A stretch of DNA of 64,000 bases from Sphingomonas oryzagri (GCF_029906645.1 NZ_JARYGZ010000001.1:1421208-1485207); one strand, 5' to 3'. Shown: positions 30,064 through 39,622, counted from the stretch's first letter. The notes: generated by a model from the sequence alone, not told the origin. A program made the numbers and translations.

Positions 30064-32402
30064 GCCTTGATCCTCGGCAGGCGGATCGAGATGGTCGTAC
30101 CTTGCCCCAGTTCGGAATCGAGCGCGACCTCACCGCCATGCGCCTCGACATAATGGCGGGCGAGCGGCAGGCCGAGGCCGATCGAGCCTTCGCGCCGTTC
30201 GCCGCCAGCCCGGTGAAACGGATCGAACAGCTTGTCGCGCTCTTCCTGCGGGATGCCGTTGCCATTGTCCGACACCACGACGGTCGCCTGTTCGACGTCG
30301 CCCGAGGCGTGGAAGAAGATGCGGCCCCCCTCCGGCGTATAGTCCACTGCGTTGCGCAGCACATTCTCGATCGCCTGGCGCAGGCGGCGCACATCGCCGG
30401 TCACCACGCCGGCGGACGGTTCGATCGCGACGATCATCTCCAGCTTGCGCTCACGCCCCTGCGCGGCGAGATCGCCCGCGACGCCCTTGCAGAGCGTTTC
30501 CAGCTCGATCGGCACATGTTCGAGATCAAGGTTGCCCGCCGCGCTCCGGGTGAGATCGAGCACCTCGTCGATCAGCTGGCCGAGCCGCGCCGAGGCGGTG
30601 AGGATCGAGCGGACATATTCGTCGCCCCGCTCGGTCAGCGGCCCGGCGAAGCCCGCCTGCAGCATCTCCGCAAAGCCGCCGATCGAAGTGAGCGGGGTGC
30701 GCAATTCGTAGCTCATCGTCGCCATGAAGGCAGACTTCACCCGATCGCCCTCCTCCAGCGCGGCGGCGCGATCGCGCAGCGCCTGCTCAGCCCGTCGGCT
30801 GTCGGTGACATCGAGCAGGGTGAACAGCGCGTTTCCATCCGGCAACGGCACGGCGGCGAACTGGAAATGGCGACCGTCCGCGAAGGCGATGCGACCCGCG
30901 CGCCGCTGGCGCTCGGTAGTGGCGAGGCGCACCAGTTCGCGGATCAGCCCCGCACGCGCCGGATTGGCGAGGCGCGTGGCGACCATCGAGACCAGCGCAT
31001 CGACCCGTGGGTGACGCGCCAGTTCCTCCTCGCTCAGCTCCCACACGTCGGAGAAGCGGTTGTTCCAGAGATGGAGGCGACCGTCCGCCGCGAATACGCC
31101 GACCGCCTCGTTCATATTATTGAACGTCGCGGTGCGCACGCGCAGCAGCGTGTCGGCCTCCGAGCGCAACCGCACCTGCTCGGTGCGGTCCTCGAAGATC
31201 ATCAGGATGCCGCCGTCGGGCAATGGCTGGGCGACGACGCGCAGGTGCGTGCCGGATGGGAGCTGCCACGCCTCCTCCTGCGCCTCTTCCTGCAGGAACC
31301 AGCGCCGCCGCTCTGCCTTCCATCCGGGGAAGTCGCGGCTTTCAGGCAGGCGATCCGCCTCACGCATCCGTTCCAGCACGCGATCGAATTCCGGCCGGTC
31401 GGCGATCCATTCGGGCAGCATCGCGAACAGGCGCTGGAAGGCGGCGTTGGAAAAGGTCAGGTGGCGGCTGGCATCGAACTGCGCGACGCCCGCCGAAAGC
31501 CGGTCCAGCATGTCGCGCTGGGCGTCGGCGAAGCGGACGAGATCCTGCCGCGCCTGCTCGATCTCCTCGATGTCGATCGCATAGCCCGCGATGCCGGTCG
31601 CGCCGAGCGGCACGTCGACCACGCGCAGCGTGCGCCGCTCGCCGCCGATGGTGGCGGGCACGGTGCGCACCGACATCTCGCCTTCGTCGCGCGCGGCGGC
31701 AGCCGTGGCGATCGGGCTGCCCGGCCCCTGGCCCTCGATCAGTTCCAGACCGCGCTCGATCACGTCGTGCGCGCTGTCGCCATCGACGGCGCGGGTGTAG
31801 GCGGAATTGACCAGGCTGAGGCGCAGATCGGGGCTGCGATGCCACATCGGGATCGGCGCCGCCTCGATCAGCCCGGCGAGCGCATCGATCGCATCGGCAA
31901 GGCGATCGCGCTCGGTCTCCAGCCGGCCGATCTCCTCCTCGCTTTCGGTGGCGTCGAACAGCCAGAGCAGCGCCGCGCCCTCACCCAGCGCGGCGGCTGC
32001 GGGCCGGCCGCGCACCATCAGCACGCGCTGCGCATCGATCGGGCGGAGCGCCCGCGCAAAGTCGGCACCGCCGCGCTGCACGGCGAGTACGTCATGCGCC
32101 AGAGCCTCGGCATCGGCCGGTTCCAGCCGGGGCGCGATGTCGGCGAGCGTGCGGGGCACCCGATCCAGCCCCAACCAGTCCGCCACGCGCTCGTGCGCGC
32201 GCAGGCGCCCGTCGGAGGATACGAGGATCGGCAGCGCGGGCGCGCCGGCCAGCATCTGGCGCAACCGGCCCAGTTCGGCGATGCCGGCCTTGGCGGCGTT
32301 GTGCCGCCGCCAGCCGAGCGTCACGGCGACGACGGCCGCCGCCAGCCAGATGGCGAGGATCAGCCCGGCCAGCGTCGCGTGCAGGGGATCGAGGGTGATC
32401 AT
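30060..32402 (-). CDS. divL: DivL-type PAS pseudo-histidine kinase with Tyr in place of the phosphoacceptor His
   Basis: This 780-aa protein has one N-terminal transmembrane helix (about residues 10-30), a long region with three to four PAS-like sensor segments (for example LVNSAYTRAVDG, LTFSNAAFQRLFAML, GRLHLWNNRFSDVW), then a kinase core. The H-box reads MATMSYELRTPLTSIGGFAEML: residue 565 is Tyr (codon at 30708-30710), where histidine kinases have His. The ATPase domain keeps its N, G1 and G2 boxes (IENVLRNAVDYTPEGG, VSDNGNGIP, GSIGLGLPLARH). The same substitution defines DivL of Caulobacter, the cell-cycle regulator that binds DivK and controls CckA. The tsaE gene follows with a 4-base overlap. 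Confidence 0.85.
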   Translation of the reverse strand: MITLDPLHATLAGLILAIWLAAAVVAVTLGWRRHNAAKAGIAELGRLRQMLAGAPALPILVSSDGRLRAHERVADWLGLDRVPRTLADIAPRLEPADAEALAHDVLAVQRGGADFARALRPIDAQRVLMVRGRPAAAALGEGAALLWLFDATESEEEIGRLETERDRLADAIDALAGLIEAAPIPMWHRSPDLRLSLVNSAYTRAVDGDSAHDVIERGLELIEGQGPGSPIATAAAARDEGEMSVRTVPATIGGERRTLRVVDVPLGATGIAGYAIDIEEIEQARQDLVRFADAQRDMLDRLSAGVAQFDASRHLTFSNAAFQRLFAMLPEWIADRPEFDRVLERMREADRLPESRDFPGWKAERRRWFLQEEAQEEAWQLPSGTHLRVVAQPLPDGGILMIFEDRTEQVRLRSEADTLLRVRTATFNNMNEAVGVFAADGRLHLWNNRFSDVWELSEEELARHPRVDALVSMVATRLANPARAGLIRELVRLATTERQRRAGRIAFADGRHFQFAAVPLPDGNALFTLLDVTDSRRAEQALRDRAAALEEGDRVKSAFMATMSYELRTPLTSIGGFAEMLQAGFAGPLTERGDEYVRSILTASARLGQLIDEVLDLTRSAAGNLDLEHVPIELETLCKGVAGDLAAQGRERKLEMIVAIEPSAGVVTGDVRRLRQAIENVLRNAVDYTPEGGRIFFHASGDVEQATVVVSDNGNGIPQEERDKLFDPFHRAGGERREGSIGLGLPLARHYVEAHGGEVALDSELGQGTTISIRLPRIKA

Positions 32403-32642
32403 CTGCCCCGCCCCGAAAGGAATCCCCGCTCCATTCTCACAGCGCTTCGCTTAGAGGCTGCTCGGACCAGATGGAAGCGCCTTGCAACAAACCGCCACGC
32501 GGACACATCGCACAAACTGTTGCTCTTTTATAACACCGGGTCCTCGAATCTTTGTCCGATTGTGGCAGAAGGTTGACCATTGCGTATCAATACGTTGCTG
32601 TAGTGCGGCAATCCGAAGTCGGATGCGAAACAGGGGTCCAGT

Positions 32643-35600
32643 ATGCGCACTCACTTCAGCGGCGGCAGCGCCGCCCTTTCCGATTCATCCTTGCGGCTCG
32701 TTCGCTCCGCCCTGCTGGCGGGAGCGTCCGTCGCCCTTCTCGCCGCAGCATCCACCGCCAACGCCCAGGCCGATGGCGCCGCCGCCCAGACGCAACAGGA
32801 TCCCAAGGCGCCAAGTGCCGCCGAGAGCCAGGACAGCGCGCTGAGCAACGAGATCGTCGTCACCGGCTCGCGCATCGTCCGCAAGGCGGTCACCTCGCAG
32901 CCCACCGCCGTGCTGGGTACCGACGAGATCAGCAAGCGGGGTTATACCAACCTCGGCAACGCGCTGCAGGAGCTGCCCTCGTTCGGCGTTCCGGGCAACA
33001 GCCCGATCGGCGGCCAGGGTTCGTTCAGCGCCGGCCAGACCTATGTGAACCTCTACAACCTGGGTTCACAGCGCACGCTGAGCCTCGTCAACGGGCACCG
33101 TTTCGTAACGTCGGCCAGCTCCTCCATCTTCTCGCCGATCTCCGGCGATCCAGTCGATTTCTCGGCGATCCCGACCGCGCTTGTCGATCGGGTCGAGGTG
33201 GTGTCGGTCGGCGGCGCGCCGATCTATGGTTCGGACGCGATCGCAGGCACCGTCAACACCATCCTGAAGAAGGATTATCAGGGCTTCGAGATCAACGCCC
33301 AGACAGGCATCTCGCAGCATGGCGACGGCGCCGATTACAACGTCTCGGCCCTTGCCGGTCAGAACTTCTCCGAAGGCCGCGGCAACATCACGCTGAGCGT
33401 GAACTACGACAAGCAGAAGGGCATCCCCAGCTCCGATCGCTATACTCTGGGCGGCAACGGCCCGTTCTTCGGCACGGCACTGCCCGGCTCCGACTACACC
33501 TACCAGCTCTATCAGGGCGGCCTGCACTATAACGAGTTCACCAATACCGGCATTCCGCTGCTGGTGGACAGCTACCCCACGCTGTATGGACAGGCATACG
33601 CGAGCTTCACCAACGCCGCCGGCCAGCCCCTCTATTTCGACAAGAGCGGCCATCTCGCGGTGTTCAACACCGGCCAGGCGACGGGCAGCGCCCTCTACGG
33701 CGCCGGCGGCGACGGCTTCGCGATCGACGACTACGCCAATTTCCTGGCGCAGAGCCAGCGCATCCAGGCGACGTTGCTCGCCCGCTACGACTTCTCCGAT
33801 CACTTCCACTTTTCGGGCGAAGGCTGGTACGGTCACAGCAGCGCGCACAATCTGCGCGACCAGCCGTTCTACAACACCGCTCTCTTCGCCGATGCGGGTG
33901 ACGTCAACGGCGACCTGATCATGAGCACGGACAACCCCTTCCTGTCCGCGGCCGACCAGGCCGCGCTCAAGGCCAGCCTGACGGAAAATGGTCTCGACCC
34001 GAGCACCTTCTATCTCGCCCGCGCCAACACCGATCTCGCGACTGGCGCGTTCAAGACCAGCACCGATCTCTATCGCGTCGTCGGTACGCTGAACGGTGAC
34101 TTCTCGGTGGGCACGCACCAGTTCAACTGGGAAGTGAACGCCGTTTACGGCCGCACCGTATCGCACACCCGCGATCGGCAGGTCGTCAACCAGAACTTCT
34201 ACAACGCGCTTGACGCCGTGACGGATGCCGATGGCAACATCGTCTGCCGCCCCGGCTACACCAACGCCAATATCGCCACGATCAGCGAAACCTGCGCCCC
34301 GCTCGACGTGTTCGGCGTCGGCCAGGCCAGCCAGGCGGCGATCGACTATATCACGGCGCTGACCAAGACCACGCAGAAGAACTCGCAGCTCGATATCGTC
34401 GCCGACATCAACGGCTCGATCATCACGCTGCCGGCCGGCGACGTGAAGTTCTCGCTGGGCTACGAACATCGCCGGGAATCGACCTCGTTCGATCCGGGCG
34501 CGTTCTATTATGGCGAGGATAACGGCGACGGCACGCGGACCCAGTATGGCAACTCGATCCCGATCGATCCGGTCGGCGGCGCCTACCATACCGACGAAGG
34601 CTTCGGCGAACTCGACATTCCGGTCGTCTCGCCGACCATGAACGTGCCGCTGGTCCACAGCCTCGATATCAACGGCTCGGCCCGTTACGTGCACAACAGC
34701 ATGACCGGCGGTTTCTGGACCTATACGGGCGGCGGCACCTATTCGCCGGTCAAGGACATCACGATCCGCGGCAACTACACCCGCTCGTTCCGCGCCCCGG
34801 CGATCACCGAGCTATTCGCCCCCACCGGATCCGTGTTCGATACCGGCGATGATCCCTGCGACTCGCGCTTCATCGACGGCGGCCCCAATCCGACCCGCCG
34901 TGCGCAGAATTGCGCGGCCGCCGGCATCACCCAGCCGTTTACCTCGAACGTCGCGGATTACACCGCACAGGGCACGTTCGGCGGAAACCAGAACCTCAAG
35001 AACGAAACGGCGGATAGCTGGACGGCCGGCGCCGTGCTGCAGCCGACCTTCCTGCCGGGCTTCCGCCTGTCGGGCGACTATGTCTCGATCGACATCAAGA
35101 ACGAGATCACCTCGCTCGGCCTGACCGACCTGATGAACGCCTGCTATGACGCGGTCGATTATCCCAGCAATCCGTTCTGCAGCACCTTCACGCGCGATGC
35201 TGATCATCAGGTGACATCGTTCGCGGAGGGCAACTACAATATCGGCATCGAGCATTTCCGCGCGCTGCAGGCCGAACTGGAATATACGTTCAGGCTGAGC
35301 GCTCTGGGCCTGCCGGAAAATGCCGGCGCGCTGGGCCTGTCGGTGAACTACCTCCACACGTTCTCGCATTACACCAAGGTCGGCGAGGGCGATAAGGAAT
35401 ACTCGGTCGGCACCACGCAGGAGCCGTCCGACAACTTCACTGCCAACCTGAACTACAATAACGGCGGCTTCAATTTCATGTGGCAGACCATGTATTATGG
35501 TCCGACCAAGCTGACAGTGAATCTGCCGCAGACGACCTATCAGTATCCGAAGGTTGGCCAGTATTTCATGTTCAACACGTCGGTCGGCTACGATCTCGGA

Positions 35601-35738
35601 AAGAATTACAACATCCGGCTGGTTGTCAACAACGTACTCAACAAGCACGTGCCGTTCCCCTATGCGGTTTCGCAGACGCGCTATTATGACGCGCTGATGG
35701 GCCGCTACTTCAAGATGAGCGTCGGCTTTAAGTTCTAA
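32643..35738 (+). CDS. TonB-dependent outer-membrane receptor
   Basis: This 1031-aa TonB-dependent transporter has a signal peptide (hydrophobic LLAGASVALLAAASTANAQA), then a TonB-box-like NEIVVTGSRI segment, a plug domain (NALQELPSFGVPGN, YVNLYNLGSQRTLSLVNGHRFV, VDRVEVVSVGGAPIYGSDAIAGTVN) and a long beta-barrel ending in FKMSVGFKF with C-terminal Phe. The barrel includes GNYTRSFRAPAITELFAP, the usual receptor signature. The substrate cannot be told from sequence; no adjacent catabolic or siderophore genes help. Some 240 non-coding bases precede the ATG, and a strong terminator follows 25 bases after the stop, so it is monocistronic. Confidence 0.93.
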   Translation: MRTHFSGGSAALSDSSLRLVRSALLAGASVALLAAASTANAQADGAAAQTQQDPKAPSAAESQDSALSNEIVVTGSRIVRKAVTSQPTAVLGTDEISKRGYTNLGNALQELPSFGVPGNSPIGGQGSFSAGQTYVNLYNLGSQRTLSLVNGHRFVTSASSSIFSPISGDPVDFSAIPTALVDRVEVVSVGGAPIYGSDAIAGTVNTILKKDYQGFEINAQTGISQHGDGADYNVSALAGQNFSEGRGNITLSVNYDKQKGIPSSDRYTLGGNGPFFGTALPGSDYTYQLYQGGLHYNEFTNTGIPLLVDSYPTLYGQAYASFTNAAGQPLYFDKSGHLAVFNTGQATGSALYGAGGDGFAIDDYANFLAQSQRIQATLLARYDFSDHFHFSGEGWYGHSSAHNLRDQPFYNTALFADAGDVNGDLIMSTDNPFLSAADQAALKASLTENGLDPSTFYLARANTDLATGAFKTSTDLYRVVGTLNGDFSVGTHQFNWEVNAVYGRTVSHTRDRQVVNQNFYNALDAVTDADGNIVCRPGYTNANIATISETCAPLDVFGVGQASQAAIDYITALTKTTQKNSQLDIVADINGSIITLPAGDVKFSLGYEHRRESTSFDPGAFYYGEDNGDGTRTQYGNSIPIDPVGGAYHTDEGFGELDIPVVSPTMNVPLVHSLDINGSARYVHNSMTGGFWTYTGGGTYSPVKDITIRGNYTRSFRAPAITELFAPTGSVFDTGDDPCDSRFIDGGPNPTRRAQNCAAAGITQPFTSNVADYTAQGTFGGNQNLKNETADSWTAGAVLQPTFLPGFRLSGDYVSIDIKNEITSLGLTDLMNACYDAVDYPSNPFCSTFTRDADHQVTSFAEGNYNIGIEHFRALQAELEYTFRLSALGLPENAGALGLSVNYLHTFSHYTKVGEGDKEYSVGTTQEPSDNFTANLNYNNGGFNFMWQTMYYGPTKLTVNLPQTTYQYPKVGQYFMFNTSVGYDLGKNYNIRLVVNNVLNKHVPFPYAVSQTRYYDALMGRYFKMSVGFKF

Positions 35739-35762
35739 GACACGACGACATCCAGCTCAGCG

Positions 35763-35799
35763 AAGCCCGGCAGGTGCGAGCCTGCCGGGCTTTTCTTTT
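35763..35799 (+). terminator. Rho-independent terminator of the TonB receptor gene
   Basis: A perfect 10-bp stem GCCCGGCAGG / CCTGCCGGGC with a six-base loop is followed by TTTTCTTTT, 25 bases after the receptor stop. Confidence 0.92.
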
Positions 35800-35835
35800 G
35801 CTGCCCCATCGAAAGCCGCCCCGCATTGAGGCCAC

Positions 35836-35870
35836 AGAAAAAGGGCGGAACCTTGCGGCTCCGCCCCCTT
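35836..35870 (-). terminator. Rho-independent terminator of ahcY
   Basis: Read on the minus strand: GGGCGGAGCC, GCAA tetraloop, GGTTCCGCCC with one G-T pair, then TTTTTCT. It lies just past the ahcY stop and faces the receptor terminator. Confidence 0.9.
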
Positions 35871-35893
35871 CGAATGCACCGATGGCAGTGGGA

Positions 35894-37306
35894 TCAGTAG
35901 CGATAGTGATCCGGCTTGAACGGCCCCTCGGTCGTCACGCCGATATACTTCGCCTGCTTCTCGCTCAGCTTGGACAGCTTCACGCCCAGCTTCTCGAGGT
36001 GGAGGAAGGCCACCTTCTCGTCGAGATGCTTCGGCAGGACGTAGACCTTGTTCTCATACTTGTTGGCGCCGGTGAACAGCTCGATCTGCGCCAGCGTCTG
36101 GTTGGTGAAGCTGGACGACATCACGAAGCTCGGGTGGCCGGTCGCACAGCCAAGGTTCACCAGGCGCCCCTTGGCGAGCATGATGATCTTCTTGCCGTCC
36201 GGGAACTCGACCTCGTCGACCTGCGGCTTGATCTCGGTCCACTTCATGTTGCTGAGGCCCGAAATCTGGATCTCGCTGTCGAAATGGCCGATGTTGCACA
36301 CGATCGCCATGTTCTTCATCGCGCGCATGTGATCGACGGTGATGATGTCCTCGTTGCCCGTCGCGGTCACGAAGATGTCGGCGCGGCTGGCCGCGTCCTC
36401 CATCGTCACGACCTCATAGCCCTCCATCGCCGCCTGCAGCGCGCAGATCGGATCGATCTCGGTGACCAGCACGCGGGCGCCGCCGTTGCGCAGCGACGCG
36501 GCCGAGCCCTTGCCCACATCGCCGAAGCCCGCGACGCAGGCGACCTTGCCGGCGAGCATCACGTCGGTGGCGCGGCGGATCGCGTCGACCAGCGATTCCT
36601 TGCAACCGTAGAGGTTGTCGAACTTGGACTTGGTGACGCTGTCGTTCACGTTGATCGCCGGGAAGGGCAGCTTGCCCTGCTTGGCGAGCTCGTAGAGGCG
36701 GTGGACACCGGTGGTGGTCTCCTCCGACACGCCCTTGATAGCGGCGACCGTCCGGGTGAGGTAGCCCGGACGCTCGGCAAGGAAGCGCTTCAGCGTCGCG
36801 ACGAAGATCTCCTCTTCCTCGTTGCCCGGCGTGAACAGCGCCTCTCCAGCCTCGACGCGCGCGCCCCACAGCGCGAACATCGTGGCGTCGCCGCCATCGT
36901 CGAGGATCATGTTGCAGGTCTCGTCCTGGCCCCAGTCGAAGATGCGGGTGACGTAGTCCCAATATTCCTCCAGCGTCTCGCCCTTTACGGCGAAGACCGG
37001 AATGCCCGAGGCCGCGATGGCGGCGGCGGCGTGATCCTGGGTGGAGTAGATGTTGCAGGTCGCCCAGCGCAGCTCGGCGCCGAGCGCGGCCAGCGTCTCG
37101 ATCAGCACGGCGGTCTGGATCGTCATGTGCAGCGATCCGGTGATCTTCGCGCCCTTGAGCGGCTGCGACGCGCCATATTCCTCGCGCAGCGCCATCAGGC
37201 CGGGCATCTCGGTCTCGGCGATCTCGATCTCCTTGCGGCCGAAGGCGGCGAGATTGATGTCGCGGATGACGTAGTCGTTCGCGGGCAGGACGGAGGCGGT
37301 GGCCAC
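35894..37306 (-). CDS. ahcY: Adenosylhomocysteinase (SAH hydrolase)
   Basis: AhcY hydrolyses S-adenosylhomocysteine to adenosine and homocysteine, relieving product inhibition of methyltransferases. The 470-aa protein has the substrate domain ([27 protein letters not shown]), the catalytic [20 protein letters not shown] segment, the NAD-binding [20 protein letters not shown] and the C-terminal [14 protein letters not shown]...[12 protein letters not shown] 37306 is preferred: GGGAG is nine bases ahead and the protein then starts near the conserved NDYVIRDI. The frame is open 39 bases further (ATG 37345). A palindromic operator-like sequence lies about 90 bases upstream. Confidence 0.96.
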   Translation of the reverse strand: MATASVLPANDYVIRDINLAAFGRKEIEIAETEMPGLMALREEYGASQPLKGAKITGSLHMTIQTAVLIETLAALGAELRWATCNIYSTQDHAAAAIAASGIPVFAVKGETLEEYWDYVTRIFDWGQDETCNMILDDGGDATMFALWGARVEAGEALFTPGNEEEEIFVATLKRFLAERPGYLTRTVAAIKGVSEETTTGVHRLYELAKQGKLPFPAINVNDSVTKSKFDNLYGCKESLVDAIRRATDVMLAGKVACVAGFGDVGKGSAASLRNGGARVLVTEIDPICALQAAMEGYEVVTMEDAASRADIFVTATGNEDIITVDHMRAMKNMAIVCNIGHFDSEIQISGLSNMKWTEIKPQVDEVEFPDGKKIIMLAKGRLVNLGCATGHPSFVMSSSFTNQTLAQIELFTGANKYENKVYVLPKHLDEKVAFLHLEKLGVKLSKLSEKQAKYIGVTTEGPFKPDHYRY

Positions 37307-37393
37307 GGAAAATGCTCCCAATATCTGGGGCCGGCCCAGCGACATGCGGCCGGCGATGGTTCGCCACCTAACCCCGGCGACGGCCTAATGCAA

Positions 37394-37413
37394 ATATAAA
37401 GATGTCTTTATAT
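37394..37413. promoter_or_regulatory. 20-bp perfect AT-rich palindrome upstream of ahcY (candidate operator)
   Basis: The sequence ATATAAAGA-TG-TCTTTATAT has perfect 9-bp arms and is conspicuously AT-rich in this GC-rich region. It lies 88-107 bases ahead of the ahcY start and just behind the yqgE stop. The shape is that of an ArsR-family dimer site. SahR, an ArsR-family SAH sensor controlling methionine-cycle genes in proteobacteria, is the obvious candidate, but the regulator gene is not in the window. Confidence 0.7.
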
Positions 37414-37427
37414 GTGTCGCGGAACCG

Positions 37428-37988
37428 TCACGCATGGCCGCTGCTGGAGGAGAGCAGGCGCACATCGATGCCTCCCGACGCGAAAGCGGCGGTCCAGCGA
37501 TGGCCGACCTCGCGCTCGAACAGCAGGGTGTCGGTGCCGGGCACGCCGAACCAGCCGTTGGCCAGCATCTCGTCGTCGAGCTGGCCCGCGCCCCAGCCGG
37601 CATAGCCCAGCGCGGCGAGCCATTTGCGCGGCCCCCGCCCCTCGCCGATCGCGCGCAGCACATCGAGCGTGGAGGTGAGGCGCCACAGGCCGGCGACGTC
37701 GATGCTGCCCTCGCCCGCCCAATCGTCCGAGTGGACGACGAAGCCGCGATTGGGCTCGACCGGCCCGCCCATGAAGAGCGGCGCGTCGGGCGCCACGCCC
37801 GGATCGATATCCAGCTGCTCCATCAATCCATGCAGCGTGATCCCCGCGACATGATGGCCGATGCCGATGCCGAGCGCGCCCTGCTCGTCATGGTTGCACA
37901 TCGCGATCACCGCTCGCTCGAAGCGCGGATCGGTCATGCCGGGCATGGCGAGCAGCAACTGGCCGGTGAGGAAGCGGGGGCTTTCCAT
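37428..37988 (-). CDS. YqgE/AlgH family protein
   Basis: This is a 186-aa member of the UPF0301 (AlgH) family. Recognisable parts are FLTGQLLLAMPGMTDPRFERAVI at the start, HDEQGALGIGIG, LFMGGPVEPNRGFVVHS, and ALGYAGWGAGQLDDEMLANGWF near the C-terminus. The family is structurally known but its molecular role is unclear; in Pseudomonas it was linked to alginate regulation. The ATG at 37988 begins the conserved ESPRFLTG segment. ahcY is downstream on the same strand, with the palindrome between them. Confidence 0.9.
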   Translation of the reverse strand: MESPRFLTGQLLLAMPGMTDPRFERAVIAMCNHDEQGALGIGIGHHVAGITLHGLMEQLDIDPGVAPDAPLFMGGPVEPNRGFVVHSDDWAGEGSIDVAGLWRLTSTLDVLRAIGEGRGPRKWLAALGYAGWGAGQLDDEMLANGWFGVPGTDTLLFEREVGHRWTAAFASGGIDVRLLSSSSGHA

Positions 37989-38100
37989 GATTCCGCTGTA
38001 GCGGGATGCACCCCGCCGGTCCACTTTCCGGCAGAATTCCGCCGGAACGCGACATTTGTTCACGCGGTGGTAGCGATTGGGCGTGCTATGATCGCCGCGC

Positions 38101-39054
38101 ATGAACCCGCCCCCCGCCGTTTCCGTGATCGTCCCGGCCTGGGGTGTGGCGCATCTCGTCGGCGAGACACTGGCGTCGCTGCAGGGCCAGGCCTTTGCCG
38201 ACTGGGAAGCGATCGTCGTCGATGACGGCGATCCGGCGATCGCCTCCGTGATCGCGCCGCTCGTCGAGGCCGATCCGCGCATACGCTTCGTCGCCATCCC
38301 GCACGGCGGCCTGCCCTGGGCGCGCAACCACGCCATCGCGGCGGCACGCGCGCCGCTGATCGCCCTGCTCGACGGGGACGACCTCCATATGCCGGGCTAT
38401 CTGGAAAAGATGGTGGCGGCGATCTCCGCCGATCCCGCACTCGGGCTGGTGACATGCGATGCGATCTTCACCGGCGACACGCGGCGCGCCGGTCGTCGTT
38501 TCTCGGACTATCTGCCGCAGGGTGGCGCCTACACGCTTGATGCCGTAATCACGCGGAAGGCTAACGTCTTCATCGCCTCGATCATGCGTCGCGAGGTGCT
38601 GGACGCGATCGGCAGCTTCGACGAGGAATTGCCGGCGGCCGAGGATCTCGACCTCTGGATTCGCATCGCCGAGAAGGGCTGGCCGATCGCGCACGTGCCC
38701 GAACCGCTGGTTCTCTATCGTCGTCGCCCCGGATCGCTCTCCGCCGCGACCCTGAAGCTGCGGCTCGCCGCCGCCTCGGTCTACGAAAAGGCCGCCACGC
38801 GACTGGACGGGCGGCCCGAGGCGGACAGCGCGGCGGCGATGGCACACACGATGCGTGAGGAGGCAGGCTGGGTGGAGGGCGAGGACATGGTGATCGCCGG
38901 GCAGATCCGCGATGGGCTCGCGATGCTTCGCCAATCACATGCCGAGCGGCGATCCCCCCGCTGGCGGATGATGATGCCGCTGTTCACGGCCCTGCCCCCT
39001 CTGGCCCGTCCGCTGCTCGCCTGGCGTCGCCGGCAGGAACTGGCCGAAGGCTGA
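38101..39054 (+). CDS. Family 2 glycosyltransferase
   Basis: This 317-aa inverting GT-A-fold enzyme has the nucleotide-sugar loop SVIVPAWGVAHLVGETLASL, VVDDGDP, the central GLPWARNHAIAAARAPLIALLDGDDLHMPGYL with the metal-binding DGDD, and the distal EDLDLWIRIAEKG acceptor-side motif. No transmembrane helix is apparent. It stands alone, divergent from yqgE, so the glycan is unknown. The C-terminal 60 residues are basic and Arg-rich. Confidence 0.88.
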   Translation: MNPPPAVSVIVPAWGVAHLVGETLASLQGQAFADWEAIVVDDGDPAIASVIAPLVEADPRIRFVAIPHGGLPWARNHAIAAARAPLIALLDGDDLHMPGYLEKMVAAISADPALGLVTCDAIFTGDTRRAGRRFSDYLPQGGAYTLDAVITRKANVFIASIMRREVLDAIGSFDEELPAAEDLDLWIRIAEKGWPIAHVPEPLVLYRRRPGSLSAATLKLRLAAASVYEKAATRLDGRPEADSAAAMAHTMREEAGWVEGEDMVIAGQIRDGLAMLRQSHAERRSPRWRMMMPLFTALPPLARPLLAWRRRQELAEG

Positions 39055-39145
39055 GGATTTTGGGCAAAGGCCGGACCGGCCTTGGCGCGGCGGCGCGGCT
39101 CGGCTAGTCCGGCGCGAAACCAACGCCCAGGAAAGGACGCCTGCC

Positions 39146-39622
39146 ATGACCATCCAGATCGGCGACACGCTTCCCGACGTCACCTTCACCACGATGACCG
39201 CAGACGGCCCCGAGCCGGTCGGCCAGGATTTCTTCGCCGGCAAGACGGTGGCGCTGTTCGCGGTGCCCGGCGCCTTCACGCCGACCTGTTCCGCCAAGCA
39301 CCTGCCCGGCTTCATCGATAAGGCCGGCGAGTTGAAGGCCAAGGGTGTCGACGCGATCGCCTGCACCTCGGTCAACGACGTGTTCGTGATGGGCGCGTGG
39401 GGCAAGGATGCCGGTGCCGAGGGCGTTACCATGCTGGCGGACGGCAACGGCGCCTTCGCCGAGGCGGTGGGCCTTACCATGGACGGCTCCAAGTTCGGCA
39501 TGGGCACGCGCTCGCAGCGTTACTCCATGCTCGTCGAGGACGGCATCGTGAAGCAGCTCAATGTCGAGGGTCCGGGCGAATTCAAGGTTTCGACCGCCGA
39601 CTACCTGCTCGGCCAGCTCTGA
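39146..39622 (+). CDS. Peroxiredoxin, Prx5 type
   Basis: This 158-aa thiol peroxidase of the AhpC/TSA Prx5 subfamily has the peroxidatic cysteine in AVPGAFTPTCSAKHLP (about residue 50), the conserved distal Arg in GTRSQRYSM and the VNDVFVMGAWGK segment. Such proteins reduce hydroperoxides using glutathione or glutaredoxin. A second cysteine (IACTS) is in the usual buried place. AGGAAAGGA precedes the ATG. Confidence 0.93.
   Translation: MTIQIGDTLPDVTFTTMTADGPEPVGQDFFAGKTVALFAVPGAFTPTCSAKHLPGFIDKAGELKAKGVDAIACTSVNDVFVMGAWGKDAGAEGVTMLADGNGAFAEAVGLTMDGSKFGMGTRSQRYSMLVEDGIVKQLNVEGPGEFKVSTADYLLGQL

Noticed and set aside
29643-32576. 977-codon plus-strand frame antisense to tsaE and divL
   Set aside because: Same shadow effect; no ribosome site or recognisable domain.
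32560-32600. Sigma70-like promoter (TTGACC) ahead of the TonB receptor
   Set aside because: A -35-like hexamer is present but no acceptable -10 box is found at 16-18 bases, so it is not listed as a feature.
37307-37393. Possible SAH or SAM riboswitch ahead of ahcY
   Set aside because: I could not fold a convincing pseudoknot or match the known conserved cores. The AT palindrome is a better explanation for regulation.
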